Below, in pieces: positions 17,601 through 26,667 of a DNA stretch of 64,000 bases. The position numbers and the translations under genes are program-made. Each line of letters opens with the position of its first letter. Position 1 is the first letter of the stretch. Under the pieces are notes generated by a model. It searched no databases. It was not told where the DNA came from and worked only from the letters and a program-made list of their open reading frames with translations. The stretch is from an uncultured Bacteroidales bacterium (GTDB lineage: Bacteria; Bacteroidota; Bacteroidia; Bacteroidales; Bacteroidaceae), in assembly GCA_902763885.1 (NCBI GenBank), contig CACWTU010000004.1:124001-188000 (forward strand). The letters are read 5' to 3'.

Positions 17601-17962
17601 GTGTCTCCAACCAGTTTCTCATCCTTGATTAACCTGTTAGTCAACAGTTGTAATAAGGATCTTCTTTGAAGATCTTCCTGATTACCCCACGCATCGTAGG
17701 TAAAGAAGTAATAGCCTTTACCCAATTTGTTCTTTAATTGGAGCAAGGTGTTTGACTTACCAGAGCCCCAAGAACCCTCAATACCAATAATACGGGGCAG
17801 AGCTTTTTCTTTCTCCTCATCATCTTTGGGAGCTGGTTTAGCATCAACTTTAAGGATATGCTGCATCAGGGCTATAGCCACTTTGTCTTGTGACTGACCA
17901 TCAAATAAATCCTCACCTAAAGGTTTATTAGAAAGAAATTCTGCCTTCTTTGCCATTGCCAT
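14693..17962 (-). CDS. KAP-family P-loop NTPase with membrane segments
   Basis: The product is about 1089 residues from the ATG at 17962; a TTG at 17983 is less likely. Walker A is GSWGSGKSN (near residue 70), and Walker B is LVIVFDNMDRLP (near 290). Two hydrophobic segments inserted between them (near 165-215) are the classic KAP NTPase layout, anchoring the ATPase to the inner membrane. KAP proteins are common in defence islands. The C-terminal 700 residues are helical and unassigned, a possible sensor. It follows the RloB-like gene by under 50 bases and is probably co-transcribed with the RloA/RloB pair. Confidence 0.85.
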   Translation of the reverse strand: MAMAKKAEFLSNKPLGEDLFDGQSQDKVAIALMQHILKVDAKPAPKDDEEKEKALPRIIGIEGSWGSGKSNTLLQLKNKLGKGYYFFTYDAWGNQEDLQRRSLLQLLTNRLIKDEKLVGDTQVKMYSSALDVSPKPQECTWQERVDLLTSRKSSTHNVTIPSIYDSTKFFLLMLVLTGLLVPLLNSIKVSSTPCWYTYFATVIAFVPLLGYCWMMHQKKKAKAKAETEEEKNKLIGWSWSEMWQMYQTSGRTDTTTYTISDLEPSISEFREWMVDLSDALEENLKLVIVFDNMDRLPREKVRQLWSSIQTFFADCGYKRVWCIIPFDRKHLANAFSDAQDKEQLTNYFIEKTFPVVYRIPEPIITDYKVVFDKLFERAFGKRDEQELINRSYRLKNPTPNIRDIISFINKLVSLTNQWGEKVKLSSMALFLLNQDEILKSSENSIVNRVYLKGVESLYEQTDELDTEISALTYGVDIKDAGQLPIKNLINQALNNSVVGDFAGYATRNVHFYSILREVVDNMDAALLNNAINDVAVLAPENLNEQDAANLEAVWEKLAKLYKNSKGKENSFRDEVKSLMIHCTDKASIGKHFLKLFTNSENTHKGVEWYKVYKDFSDYAKGLELPIELPEGQMVNTDFVEYVRAAKEDYKNYPIYCANDDLNTFCQEQIANNDDVSDVVKLTVGDKRFDYRRLKEASRKMIEGQEVTSNNFEPVIKVLKILYDEPMKLNLDSTYLNGLQYDGELKPDYRVLLMLAKKEINGLNDTDYEAMAKVAFKYESAKKIWENCQTVNTTVYAQFTAYLIKNNLHDGKVTDTKDVVNEMVTIVTRTGADRKDVIRYLNDWGRKDLTQEEEKIDFAAVLPQEAWIDALVADKNDFSKALLEKYYKDCGSKAWNQFMDGSNVWIAGNYWPKMMRRVVKDADFWRANPTNVVEIVNHLIDGICGRTIVENTMDEEVLTTLLSRVKFTSVSTKVNEAMDKFASNTYSISLFIFQKLHHYFEQTRNHEVVFLNKVLKPIIGQDAVQSIILGDSKRYEKLLQDYIDQASDLKNELIKLHGSSSNEEFKALIERLNILPLEESSEGTSEENGA

Positions 17963-18009
17963 ACTTGTTATTTGGATTAACAATCTTCATTCTAGTAGTT
18001 CTATCCCCC

Positions 18010-18624
18010 CTACTTCATTATCTCTTTTATGATATCAAACAGCTTATACATCTGAGAGTAAGACTTGTACACTTCAGGCTCCATTTCATGCAACTTGTCC
18101 AGTTCACGAGACAGTTCAATGGCCCTCTCCATATTACCCTTCTCTTTCAACTCCTTGTAGATATGAGTCTTGTTGAAGAAAACCTCCGTCTTGTCATAGT
18201 TAGGAATATGTTTCTTGAGTTCTTGAGCCACGGCATCATAGTCTGCGTATTCCTTACTAGACGGTCTGGGCATAAAATGCATCAGAAACCAGTATTCCGT
18301 ACATGGACTAGACTCCACAAAGATGATCTTGGGATTATCCCTTTTCAACGCTTGATAATGCTCCATTTTTTCGTGGTTACCTTCAATCACATCCATGTCT
18401 ATCAAGCACAATACATAATCGTAGCCGGCGTTAATCCGTTCTTTTGCCAGCCTAACAATATCATCAATGTCAGAGTGTTTGGGTATACCAGGCACAAGAC
18501 TAAACCTGTAGCGTTCAGTTGTGCGCATATCATCTACATAGCGATACTCTGTAAGTCCCTCGCCAATGATAGCTATGCTCTTCCGTACATTTCTATTCTC
18601 CGTCTTCCTGGTCATAATACTCAT
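18010..18624 (-). CDS. RloB-like TOPRIM protein (AbiL second component)
   Basis: The 204-residue product matches RloB: an N-terminal IIGEGLTEYRY holding the catalytic-type Glu, LCLIDMDVIEG as the DxD-type segment, and SSPCTEYWFLMHF. TOPRIM domains cut or handle nucleic acid. RloB-like proteins pair with an RloA-type ATPase in the AbiL defence system. Its start overlaps the end of the ATPase gene by 32 bases, which supports a two-gene system. A KAP NTPase gene follows closely. Confidence 0.82.
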   Translation of the reverse strand: MSIMTRKTENRNVRKSIAIIGEGLTEYRYVDDMRTTERYRFSLVPGIPKHSDIDDIVRLAKERINAGYDYVLCLIDMDVIEGNHEKMEHYQALKRDNPKIIFVESSPCTEYWFLMHFMPRPSSKEYADYDAVAQELKKHIPNYDKTEVFFNKTHIYKELKEKGNMERAIELSRELDKLHEMEPEVYKSYSQMYKLFDIIKEIMK

Positions 18625-19918
18625 CCATATCCATATAAATACTGTCCAGGAAAGGCAGGTTCACAAGTTTTTCCTGTCTATATGCATTGTAAACAGAAAG
18701 AGTCTTGTGAAGGCCAAGTGTTGACAACCTTATCAGTTGCGTCTCACCACAATCGTTCTTGTCTGTGAACCAAATCACATCCCTACGAATATAATCCTCA
18801 TCTAGAAGGTTAATGTCATGTGTCGAGACTATCAACTGTCCACCTCGCTTGCTATTCACCATGAACACTTTTATAAAATAAGAAAGCAACTCATAGTGAA
18901 TACTCGTCTCTATCTCGTCAATAGGAAGAATGACACCGTGAACCAACAAGTCATAAAGAATCGTAGCTAGGCCCATGTATCTCTTTGTTCCTCGAGACTC
19001 CAATTCTTCGCCAAGTTCTTTATCACCATTACTGGTATGATGCAGAAAAAACATCTGATCCGAATGCAACGTGCCCTTTTTCAGTGCTTCTTCTTTTGCC
19101 TTTTCTGGGATACCGGAGGTATTCTTGATTATCAGTTCCATCTCAGGAGTAATATTAACCTCCTCTTCATGGAGAGAAATATCAGAGATATTGAAGTCTG
19201 AAGCTTTCAAGAAGTGAAGGATGAATTTTTTTAACCGTCCATCTCTATCTCTTGATATACTGCGTTTTGTAAAACCCATCAGGCTGCTCTGCGGATACAT
19301 GATTGGAGCAATCCTTTGCGAAAAGAAATCATATACCAGATTCAATCGTGACTTCTCAACATTTGTCTTTCCAAAAGCAGCAATAACCGTACGTTTAATA
19401 AAGGTATTTCCTTCTATAGCCTCTCTGCTTTTCTTGACCAACCCAACTTTTCCACCAAAGACAATATCCGTAGCTTCTTTTTCGGCATTATAGGTACGCT
19501 TATACAACAAAGTGGGTTGAACTGATGAATATACCTGAAGGGTTTCCTCATAAATAACCTTATTATCCAATACCAGATTGAGTTTGTATTTCTCCCTGTT
19601 CAGATAGAATGTCATTTCAAACTGAGTTCGTTCCTTGTCTGATACATCATCAAGTAAAAAAGGAACGACTCCAATCTCATCACCTTTATTCAAACTGTCA
19701 TTGACCATGAACTGCGAGAAGAAATCGAGTGCCTTCAGTATGTTTGTTTTACCCGAAGCATTAGAGCCATAAATAAAACCTATTTTCAAAAGCGATACAC
19801 CGTCAGCTACCTCTTCAGTATATATATCACGAGAGGCATCATCATTCGTCGGGATAAAACTCAATATTTGCTCATCTCGCAACGAATTAAAGTTTCTGAT
19901 CTTGAATTCCGCTATCAT
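18593..19918 (-). CDS. RloA/AbiL-type AAA ATPase
   Basis: The 441-residue product begins MIAEFKIRNFNSLRDEQILS and has Walker A GSNASGKTN (near residue 53) and a late PIDEIETSIHYEL Walker B (near 335), followed by IVSTHDINLLD. This is the RecF/SMC-like ATPase type used by RloA, AbiLi and OLD proteins. No TOPRIM is fused; it is supplied by the next gene. The gene has its own promoter. The system likely senses phage and activates the RloB nuclease, known from the family and inferred here. Confidence 0.85.
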   Translation of the reverse strand: MIAEFKIRNFNSLRDEQILSFIPTNDDASRDIYTEEVADGVSLLKIGFIYGSNASGKTNILKALDFFSQFMVNDSLNKGDEIGVVPFLLDDVSDKERTQFEMTFYLNREKYKLNLVLDNKVIYEETLQVYSSVQPTLLYKRTYNAEKEATDIVFGGKVGLVKKSREAIEGNTFIKRTVIAAFGKTNVEKSRLNLVYDFFSQRIAPIMYPQSSLMGFTKRSISRDRDGRLKKFILHFLKASDFNISDISLHEEEVNITPEMELIIKNTSGIPEKAKEEALKKGTLHSDQMFFLHHTSNGDKELGEELESRGTKRYMGLATILYDLLVHGVILPIDEIETSIHYELLSYFIKVFMVNSKRGGQLIVSTHDINLLDEDYIRRDVIWFTDKNDCGETQLIRLSTLGLHKTLSVYNAYRQEKLVNLPFLDSIYMDMDEYYDQEDGE

Positions 19919-19943
19919 ATATTATCAGTATTAAATTACGATA

Positions 19944-19974
19944 CAAATATATCACAAAATTAAATTTCAAGCAA
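19944..19974 (-). promoter_or_regulatory. Bacteroidetes promoter for the RloA/RloB unit
   Basis: The -7 box TATATTTG (19944-19951) and TTG at 19972-19974 are 20 bases apart, matching the group's consensus. The leader to the ATG at 19918 is short. A wider inverted repeat, ATATGCC ... GGCATAT at about 20021-20057, lies upstream between the divergent genes and might be an operator. Confidence 0.6.
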
Positions 19975-20076
19975 TTTTATTTTAATATTTTGCAAGAAAT
20001 TCACGATTTCCACATATAAAATATGCCAAATTGTCATTTTTAGCATTATGGCATATTAATTGTCATTATTAAGAAT

Positions 20077-20123
20077 GAGTCCTCGAATTTAAAACCCTGC
20101 TCTAAAGGAGGCAGAGAGGACTC
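20077..20123 (+). promoter_or_regulatory. nested hairpin in the leader of the HNH gene
   Basis: GAGTCCTC (20077-20084) pairs with GAGGACTC (20116-20123), and CTGC pairs with GCAG inside it around a loop holding AAAGGAGG, a strong Shine-Dalgarno-like sequence. The HNH start follows 10 bases later. The structure could mask or present the ribosome site. Confidence 0.5.
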
Positions 20124-20133
20124 ATTAAGATTT

Positions 20134-20424
20134 ATGGATAGTATTGTTATACTACAAGTTTGGAACAAGGGACAAGCCGTACCAGGATACGACAGTTCTA
20201 AGTATCGCAAGGACCAGTGTGGAGCCTGGATGAGATACAGTGATTATGGTAATCGCTCGTCAATCTATGGCTGGGAAATAGACCACATCACACCGCAATC
20301 AAAAGGTGGAAGTGACGCTCTATCAAACTTGTGCCCCTTGCAGTGGGAAAACAACATGGCTAAGTCAAATGGAAGACTTAGTTGTGCAGTGACTTCAGAA
20401 GGAGACCGTAACAAGCGTCTCTGA
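20134..20424 (+). CDS. small HNH endonuclease
   Basis: The 96-residue product has a clear HNH core: GWEIDHITPQSKGGSDALSN then LCPLQWENNMAKSNG. The DH and the N/N-K residues are the metal and catalytic positions. There are no CxxC zinc knuckles. It is one of only two genes on the plus strand, divergent from the RloA gene, with a structured leader and its own terminator. It may be a free-standing nuclease or an effector with unknown partners. Length suggests a complete minimal domain rather than a fragment. Confidence 0.75.
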   Translation: MDSIVILQVWNKGQAVPGYDSSKYRKDQCGAWMRYSDYGNRSSIYGWEIDHITPQSKGGSDALSNLCPLQWENNMAKSNGRLSCAVTSEGDRNKRL

Positions 20425-20479
20425 GCTATTGTTATTCCGCGACACGAGTGGCAGTTCAACGTCACGGATTAGTATTCAG

Positions 20480-20503
20480 GTTGCAGTGTTGGCTCACTGC
20501 AAC
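20480..20503 (+). terminator. hairpin terminator of the HNH gene
   Basis: GTTGCAGTG (20480-20488) pairs perfectly with CACTGCAAC (20495-20503) around a 6-base loop, followed by a T-rich tract. It is 56 bases after the HNH stop codon. Confidence 0.6.
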
Positions 20504-20583
20504 TTGATTCATTCTTTTCACTCTTACTCCTACCTATCAAAACAAGCTATAGCATAAACTCTCACACCAAATGCAGCTCCAAT

Positions 20584-21214
20584 CTATTTCCCAGCAAAGC
20601 TCTCAATAGTCTCCCTAAGCCCATCCACAGCCCGCACCGGCATAGCCGTAATCACCAAAGCCCCCTTGATCTTAGCATTAGAAACCACATAGTTCTCAGT
20701 CAACTTCTGCATTCGTAAACTGTTCAGGGGCAAATGCAGCCACCCGCCCAACCGAGCCACAAAGAACATCAACCCCTTGGGCAGTCGCCAGATATGCGCT
20801 TTCTTGCCCAGGGCACTGCATATCACCTCTATCAGTTCGTTGGGGTGAAAGCTTAATTGCATCATAAGAAACACCATTCTCACTGCATATCACCTCTATC
20901 AGTTCGTTGGTGGATAGCGCTTCATCATCACCCATGTGATAGATGCCGCTGGGAGCATCCTTGGTCAGGAGGCCCTTGATCACCTCCTGCAGGTTGCCGA
21001 TGCTCGTAAACGAACGTCTGTTCTCAAAGGCACCCAGTGGCCAGGGAATTCCTTTGCTCACCACACCATACAGCAAGTTCAGATTACCCTTGTTGCCAGG
21101 ACCGTGAATCATACACGGACGCATTATGTACACCTTCTTTCCATCCACCACAGCATCCTCATCCGTAAAGTTATGGAACGGACGCGTCAGAGCCTCAAGC
21201 AAGTTTGAACCCAT
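20584..21214 (-). pseudogene. mosaic NAD-dependent epimerase remnant
   Basis: Two overlapping fragments encode the C-terminal part of an extended-SDR sugar epimerase/dehydratase (MRPCMIHGPGNKGN, RRSFTSIGNLQEVI, GIYHMGDDEALSTNELIEV). A 30-base segment starting CACTGCATATCACC occurs twice (about 20815 and 20880), each time encoding NELIEVICS but with a different continuation (ENGVSYDAIKLS versus ALGKKAHIW). This shifts the frame and looks like illegitimate recombination between two related epimerase genes. The Rossmann N-terminus is missing. The gene is not functional. Confidence 0.75.
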
Positions 21215-21309
21215 TCTCTATATAAAGCCGATAAAGACGCGAGAGCAAAGAAACGATAGTTCGCTTTAGGCCGATGCCGATTAGCGTACCAAGTCGAGAT
21301 ATGCCCCAA

Positions 21310-21465
21310 CTAAAGCTCCCTCTCCGCCTGCACGAGCTTCATAGCCTCATCCAGCCGCTCCTCATACGCCTGCTGCTCTGCACGGCGCTTGCTGCCTCCT
21401 GCAGGCGTGAGAAAAAGGTAACGGAAAAACTGGCCGATTCCTTTGAAAAAACCTTTTACTGTCAT
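21310..21465 (-). CDS. small hypothetical protein, 51 aa
   Basis: An ATG-started frame of 51 codons ends in TAG. The product begins MTVKGFFKGIGQFFRYLFLT, a short amphipathic or membrane-seeking stretch, followed by a charged helix (RAEQQAYEERLDEAMKLVQA). It overlaps the end of the broken wbuC by 4 bases (ATGA), so it may once have been translationally coupled. I do not recognise it. It may be a real polysaccharide-locus accessory peptide. Confidence 0.45.
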   Translation of the reverse strand: MTVKGFFKGIGQFFRYLFLTPAGGSKRRAEQQAYEERLDEAMKLVQAEREL

Positions 21466-21765
21466 ATTATTACTTTTGAATCATACATACTCGATGCCCA
21501 TACAACCCCATAGCCGCCACTCTCCTGACTCAACACCACGTCTTCTATGACAGCCCCATCATCATTGTGAGTAGTCACTCTAACCTTGCCTCGCAGGATA
21601 ACGAAAGACTCATCCTTCGTTGGGTGCCGATGGATGGGCACCACAGTCCCTGGCTCCACCGCATTCAGCATCCGATGACATTTATCCTCCAACGACTGAT
21701 GAAAGTTATAATACCTTAGCCTCTGAACTAACCTCATTCAACAGTTCCTCATCAATAATCCTCAT
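21462..21765 (-). pseudogene. frameshifted, truncated wbuC-like cupin
   Basis: From the ATG at 21765 the frame MRIIDEELLNEVSSEAKVL stops early. Another frame resumes with NFHQSLEDKCHRMLNAVEPG and VPIHRHP, the WbuC cupin core. The expected C-terminal WHT and FE.K.G motifs are absent. A small deletion explains the frameshift. This is one of several WbuC copies in the window, and the sequence is diverged enough from the others to rule out a recent duplication. Confidence 0.75.
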
Positions 21766-21984
21766 AACTTTCCTTCAATCTAAGTCCGATGCCCGATAAC
21801 GACCGATACCCCTAACACCAGTTTTAATTCCCACATCCAGGCCGATAAGTGATAGTATCGGTAGTGTTTTACAAGTTATGGATGCCTTTGTCTTTTATAG
21901 CTAAGGTGTCGATTTTACTTTGCAAAAATCTGTCGATTTGCCATTGCCCCAAAATGTCGATTCAAAATCACTCGTTACAAATGT

Positions 21985-22040
21985 CAAGTGCCCTGAGGCG
22001 CCTGGATGCCAAACAAACCTTCCCTGTAGCAGGCCCTAGT
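21985..22040 (-). pseudogene. short wbuC remnant
   Basis: The minus strand encodes FGIQAPQG, matching the FGIQVPQG segment of the intact copy at 12544, before running into a stop. Only about 30-50 bases are recognisable. The surrounding 21766-22147 stretch holds CCGATGCCCGATAACG-type short motifs and otherwise nothing I can name. Confidence 0.5.
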
Positions 22041-22147
22041 CCATGGGGCCAGTGTAGTTAATCATTAAATTCCCAACTCAGTCAGTATAACCGCAATCAT
22101 CAGCACCGTCTGTCAATGCTTCCCGCTGCGCGCCAACATGTAGTAGT

Positions 22148-25100
22148 TTAATTCACCATATCTCGCAACACAAACCCTGTTACAGAACTTTTGTTCACCA
22201 TAAAGTTAAGAATAGCTCTCACCTGTTCATGTAATTTTTGATTCTTTCTAATCTGCATCTTGTTCGCATATATGTATTCCATCATAACTTGTTCAAGATA
22301 GAAAATAGCATTGGTACCTGCTAGATTTATCTCAGGATGATAAGCAACGGCCTTAGCTATCCATTCCATACCTTCTCTTTGATAGTTATGAGCAATACTA
22401 TTTAGCGCTTTAGCCATGCATTCAATTGCGACAGCACTGCCTCTTGTATTTTCTGCAATATACTCAAAAAACCCCAAATCTTCTTTCCTCAAGCAACGCC
22501 ATTCTTTAATTCCTTCATTCCATTGTATGTTTAATAGATACGTTCGCAGTTGTTGATCATTTCCCCATCTAACAAGATCTGGTATCAGGACTCTATAAGT
22601 ATTCCATATCCTCCAGAACCTATCAGGTTTATTTAGTCTATCTGCTTCTATAATTATATGTGTTAAGAAAGAATCACCCAAGTAACGTTCTTTTACAATG
22701 GGCTTGGTGTATTCTATGCAATCTAAAATCGCATCATTATTGATCCTAAGAAACATTTTAGTAAGATTCTCTATTACAGAAAACATCTCTTGGACACCTT
22801 CATGCTCTTCTTTGAGCATATTGGGAATCTGTTTTAGATAATTAACCGTATGCGAAACCATGATATCATCAGGCGAATCCGGGATTATACCAGTTATGAC
22901 ATTTAATACAAAGATGTCATCTAGTCTTTCGTCAGCCTTAACACATTTTAGAAAGCCGTCCACTAAACGATGCATAGCCTCGGCTTCCTTTTCCCATAGT
23001 TCAAATGTGCGGACAGATAATAAAACACAATCCCTAGAACTCAGATCGTTTCCATAATCAGGTGCCAACAAGCAACTCAAAAGAAATCCAAAGTATTTAT
23101 CTTTTTCTTTGGGGAATAGTTCGATTAAACGGGGTATTATATGAATACATGCAATCGTACCATCCTTCACATCGGTTATCCCACTGAAACCTATAAACTT
23201 CTGCTCGATTATGTTTTTGCACCATTCTAGTTCCTCTTTTGTTAATTGTTCAGTATAGTATTTTATCAGACAAGGTGCGACCCATGTCGTTGTATCGGCA
23301 TCTGTAAAGAAAGGCTTTCTTCCGTTTTTCAATTCTGATTGTAAAGTTTTTGCTTCTCGCAAAGCTTTTTTGGCATTATTATCATACGTTTGAGTCGAAG
23401 GTGTTTCCCCTATCATTTTTGCCCTTGCCCAATTATACAGGCCAAGATATTTATACATCTCTTGTTGATCAACAGCTGCTTCATCACTCACCTTTCTTGC
23501 TTCTTCTCCAAGCTCAGTATCAAATTGTATTTGTATACCACCTTCTACTTCCTTTTGTTCTCTAATCTTCAGCCTTCTCCTATCCATTCTGGAAAGCTGT
23601 ATTTCAAGTAGTTCCAGATTATTCTCTTTATCCAACAGTTTCCTATGTTCATCCAATATTGCGTAGATGGTTTGTATCAATGAATTACCCTCCTCCTCAC
23701 TCAATTCCTTTTGATTACCAAAGAACTGATAGTTTAGGCATATTGTCTCTAAAGATGTTTTTCTGAATTCTTGTTTACAAGTCTCCAAACGTTCTTTGGT
23801 TACATTAGGATTAAGCGTATATCCAATCCCATAAAAGGATTCCATTTCATTTTCGCTCATGGCACGTTGATTATCTGTAGCAAAGAAAACTACGGTTCTA
23901 AACAATATTAGAGCTTCCCTCCAATACTTATTTGGATATGCTAGCACCAAACTGGCCACCACTGCAGATAAGGAAGATGAATGAGACTCAAACAATAGTC
24001 TTCTCATTATATGCTTACATTGATCATACTGTTCTTCCTTTGAAAGGTTCAAAAGATACTCCTCTAAAGCCATATGGACAGATTGGAGTGTATATGATAC
24101 CTGCGCTCCCATCCCACGATACATTCCCCATAGAGTTCCATTATGCCATTGCCAGTTCTTAACGCCATCCTCATCTTTTATATCTACTTTTACTAAAGGC
24201 TCTTGACAATCTGATTGGACATAGGTTTCAACACATTCATTTATTAGCTTTAGTATGAAATCAACAGCCGTCTTTTCATTAGACACCAGCAGAGTGAATG
24301 TTGGGGTTTGTCTAGCACCTGGCGGGAAATATCGTGCTGCTATTCTATCTTCATCAATTCCAAAGAAATACCCTTGAAGATGCAAATGATGGTACCTATC
24401 ATTTGCATCTTCTTTCTCTTTCCAGTAGAATAGACACAAATCAGCAACGACCTCTGGCAGGGCCATCTGGATGTTAAGTGCGCTGGCATTCTCGCGGAGA
24501 ACAAAAAATGGGAGATCATCACTCAGTATTTTATCTGCCATACATTTCTTAAGCATAACCGTCAGTTCGTCCTTAATCATCCATGCAGAATTGTTGATAA
24601 TATCGCACACCTGTTTCTTTACGCTATCATGATAACGAAAATCATGGTAAGTACTGCATTGATAGTATTCCAAAACCATCAAGCCGACCTCTCGAGTTGT
24701 ATCTGAACGATAGTTTGACTTCGTCCAATCCTGCAGAACAGGGAGCCATGGTGTAAGATCTAATTTCTCCTTGTTCTGATAAAGTAAATCAATTATGTAT
24801 ATCCAACCAGACCCAATTGGCACGTAATGCGGCCAATAAAAATCCTTTAACTTGACTACTTCACGAACATATTGGCTTCCTACACGAAGTGTCCAAATAA
24901 CCTTGTCTCTAAATCCATCAGAATTATCCAAAATCTTTCCTTCTACATCAGAAAGCAGCATCTTAGCTTTATCGGATGTAAGTACCGCGCATAATACTTC
25001 GTCTTTCCACAGTCTAGACATTCTGCCTTTAAATGCGTCTTGAACAAGTGGCTTTATAGAATCAATATCCTCCCGCACCTTGTCTTTCAGCCATATTCTG

Positions 25101-26626
25101 AACGTTCTTCTTACAAAACGGGTCTCTCCTAATGATGCCAGGAAACCTGTTACCGAATCTTTCTTCTGCCATGCTTGTTCCACTAAGCGGTACAAGCCCC
25201 ATTCTTCAAAAATATCATGTGTGATGAAGAGGCCATTAATTGGGTCTAATGCTATCACTTCATCATCTATCAAAGAATAGAATTCTTCACTGGTATATTT
25301 ATTGGGAGAAAGAAAAGCTTTTCCTGTTTTTAATTTCTCTTCAATAAAGGATTCAAACTCATTTTCCCTTATATATCCCCTTCGTTTATTTTTACCCTTT
25401 ATCTTCTTTTCCCATATGAGTTGAAGAAAAGACACCTCATTATACTTACTATCAATCTCGTCGTATAATTGGGTGAAAAGATTCAGAAAGAAAAGATTCC
25501 TTAGACGGTCTCTAAGGTTGTTATCTATAGGTAACTGAATTCCATAAGTGTGGGATATGATCGACAACTCCTCTTCAGTTAACAACTTGACTGATTCTGT
25601 AGGTACATTCTTTTGGTTAAGACTGAATGATAAATAGTTCAGCAAATCACTTAAAAATACATTTCTAACGGTGAAAATAACACACCATCCTTCATTTAAG
25701 AGCAATTGAATTAAAGACGGTATTATGGTATCATCAGCAATCTCTTCCAGGTGCTCTGCAGAATCAATAATAAAATACTTTCGCTCGCAATCCTTATATG
25801 CATTCTTAAAGTCTTCCATTGTGTATGGAATACCTTGATGGAAGACTTGAGCTAGGCTTTGAACATTTAAGACGGATGCTTTACGATAACATACCGGATA
25901 GTCATTGTGGAACTTTTCCTGAAACTCATGTAATATGGCGGTTTTTCCACACCCACCTTCTCCATGAATAACATACATTGAAGACAAAGGAAGGTCCTCA
26001 ATACGTTTTATTATTTGATTCCTATCGACATGAATTATTTGATTGTGAAAGGAGCAGGAAAAACCAATGCTCGCTAATGCAGTTTCCGTATGCCCACCTT
26101 CTTCTGTAATTAGGCTTTCTAACTGCCCATTTACATTAAAGAAGACATCATATATCCAATACTCTTCATATGATTCGTCAAGTATGGCTTGATTCATTTT
26201 CCATACTAACGTCAATCCAAATTCAGCGGCCGCATTTTCAATTTTTTCTTCCTTAAGTGTCTTTTGGGGCTTGGGGTCTGTTATCTTCGCCCCTTTTCTG
26301 CGTTTAGGTTCGCCAAAAGAAAGATTGCAGTAAATGTAATAATGTGTTTGTTCGGGGTTATCTTCCTTCGCTCCTTTCATAGAGCTAATGATATTATTTT
26401 CGTCTATATCATCCTTGAAGTATTTTGCTTGGAAACCTATTACCTTACCGTTAATCTCCACTACCTTTGTTTCATTACCCTTTTGGTTCATTCTCTGGAA
26501 TAAACCCACATGGATGCCAAGTTCCTTACGGAACAAGGTACGAGCCAAGTCCTCGAAAGCAGATTGCTCACAGCCTCGGTATTTGTAGGCAAAAGATTGC
26601 CAGTCTGGGAAGAGACGATTAGTCAT
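22148..26626 (-). CDS. nuclease-STAND NTPase (Avs-like), 1492 aa
   Basis: The N-terminal 150 residues look like a PD-(D/E)xK nuclease, with FEDLARTLFRKELG and the late QxK in GFQAKYF (near 69). A STAND P-loop domain follows: Walker A GEGGCGKTA (near 220) and YFIIDSAEHL (near 285). About 1000 residues of helical repeats make up the rest, a typical sensor region. This order matches the Avs family, which detects phage proteins and then cuts DNA. It starts 41 bases after the CHAT gene, so it may be the fourth gene of the sensor-kinase unit. Avs membership is inferred from architecture, not alignment. Confidence 0.8.
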   Translation of the reverse strand: MTNRLFPDWQSFAYKYRGCEQSAFEDLARTLFRKELGIHVGLFQRMNQKGNETKVVEINGKVIGFQAKYFKDDIDENNIISSMKGAKEDNPEQTHYYIYCNLSFGEPKRRKGAKITDPKPQKTLKEEKIENAAAEFGLTLVWKMNQAILDESYEEYWIYDVFFNVNGQLESLITEEGGHTETALASIGFSCSFHNQIIHVDRNQIIKRIEDLPLSSMYVIHGEGGCGKTAILHEFQEKFHNDYPVCYRKASVLNVQSLAQVFHQGIPYTMEDFKNAYKDCERKYFIIDSAEHLEEIADDTIIPSLIQLLLNEGWCVIFTVRNVFLSDLLNYLSFSLNQKNVPTESVKLLTEEELSIISHTYGIQLPIDNNLRDRLRNLFFLNLFTQLYDEIDSKYNEVSFLQLIWEKKIKGKNKRRGYIRENEFESFIEEKLKTGKAFLSPNKYTSEEFYSLIDDEVIALDPINGLFITHDIFEEWGLYRLVEQAWQKKDSVTGFLASLGETRFVRRTFRIWLKDKVREDIDSIKPLVQDAFKGRMSRLWKDEVLCAVLTSDKAKMLLSDVEGKILDNSDGFRDKVIWTLRVGSQYVREVVKLKDFYWPHYVPIGSGWIYIIDLLYQNKEKLDLTPWLPVLQDWTKSNYRSDTTREVGLMVLEYYQCSTYHDFRYHDSVKKQVCDIINNSAWMIKDELTVMLKKCMADKILSDDLPFFVLRENASALNIQMALPEVVADLCLFYWKEKEDANDRYHHLHLQGYFFGIDEDRIAARYFPPGARQTPTFTLLVSNEKTAVDFILKLINECVETYVQSDCQEPLVKVDIKDEDGVKNWQWHNGTLWGMYRGMGAQVSYTLQSVHMALEEYLLNLSKEEQYDQCKHIMRRLLFESHSSSLSAVVASLVLAYPNKYWREALILFRTVVFFATDNQRAMSENEMESFYGIGYTLNPNVTKERLETCKQEFRKTSLETICLNYQFFGNQKELSEEEGNSLIQTIYAILDEHRKLLDKENNLELLEIQLSRMDRRRLKIREQKEVEGGIQIQFDTELGEEARKVSDEAAVDQQEMYKYLGLYNWARAKMIGETPSTQTYDNNAKKALREAKTLQSELKNGRKPFFTDADTTTWVAPCLIKYYTEQLTKEELEWCKNIIEQKFIGFSGITDVKDGTIACIHIIPRLIELFPKEKDKYFGFLLSCLLAPDYGNDLSSRDCVLLSVRTFELWEKEAEAMHRLVDGFLKCVKADERLDDIFVLNVITGIIPDSPDDIMVSHTVNYLKQIPNMLKEEHEGVQEMFSVIENLTKMFLRINNDAILDCIEYTKPIVKERYLGDSFLTHIIIEADRLNKPDRFWRIWNTYRVLIPDLVRWGNDQQLRTYLLNIQWNEGIKEWRCLRKEDLGFFEYIAENTRGSAVAIECMAKALNSIAHNYQREGMEWIAKAVAYHPEINLAGTNAIFYLEQVMMEYIYANKMQIRKNQKLHEQVRAILNFMVNKSSVTGFVLRDMVN

Positions 26627-26667
26627 TATGTTTTCAAATACAAATAGTTATCTGTAATTACATTCAT

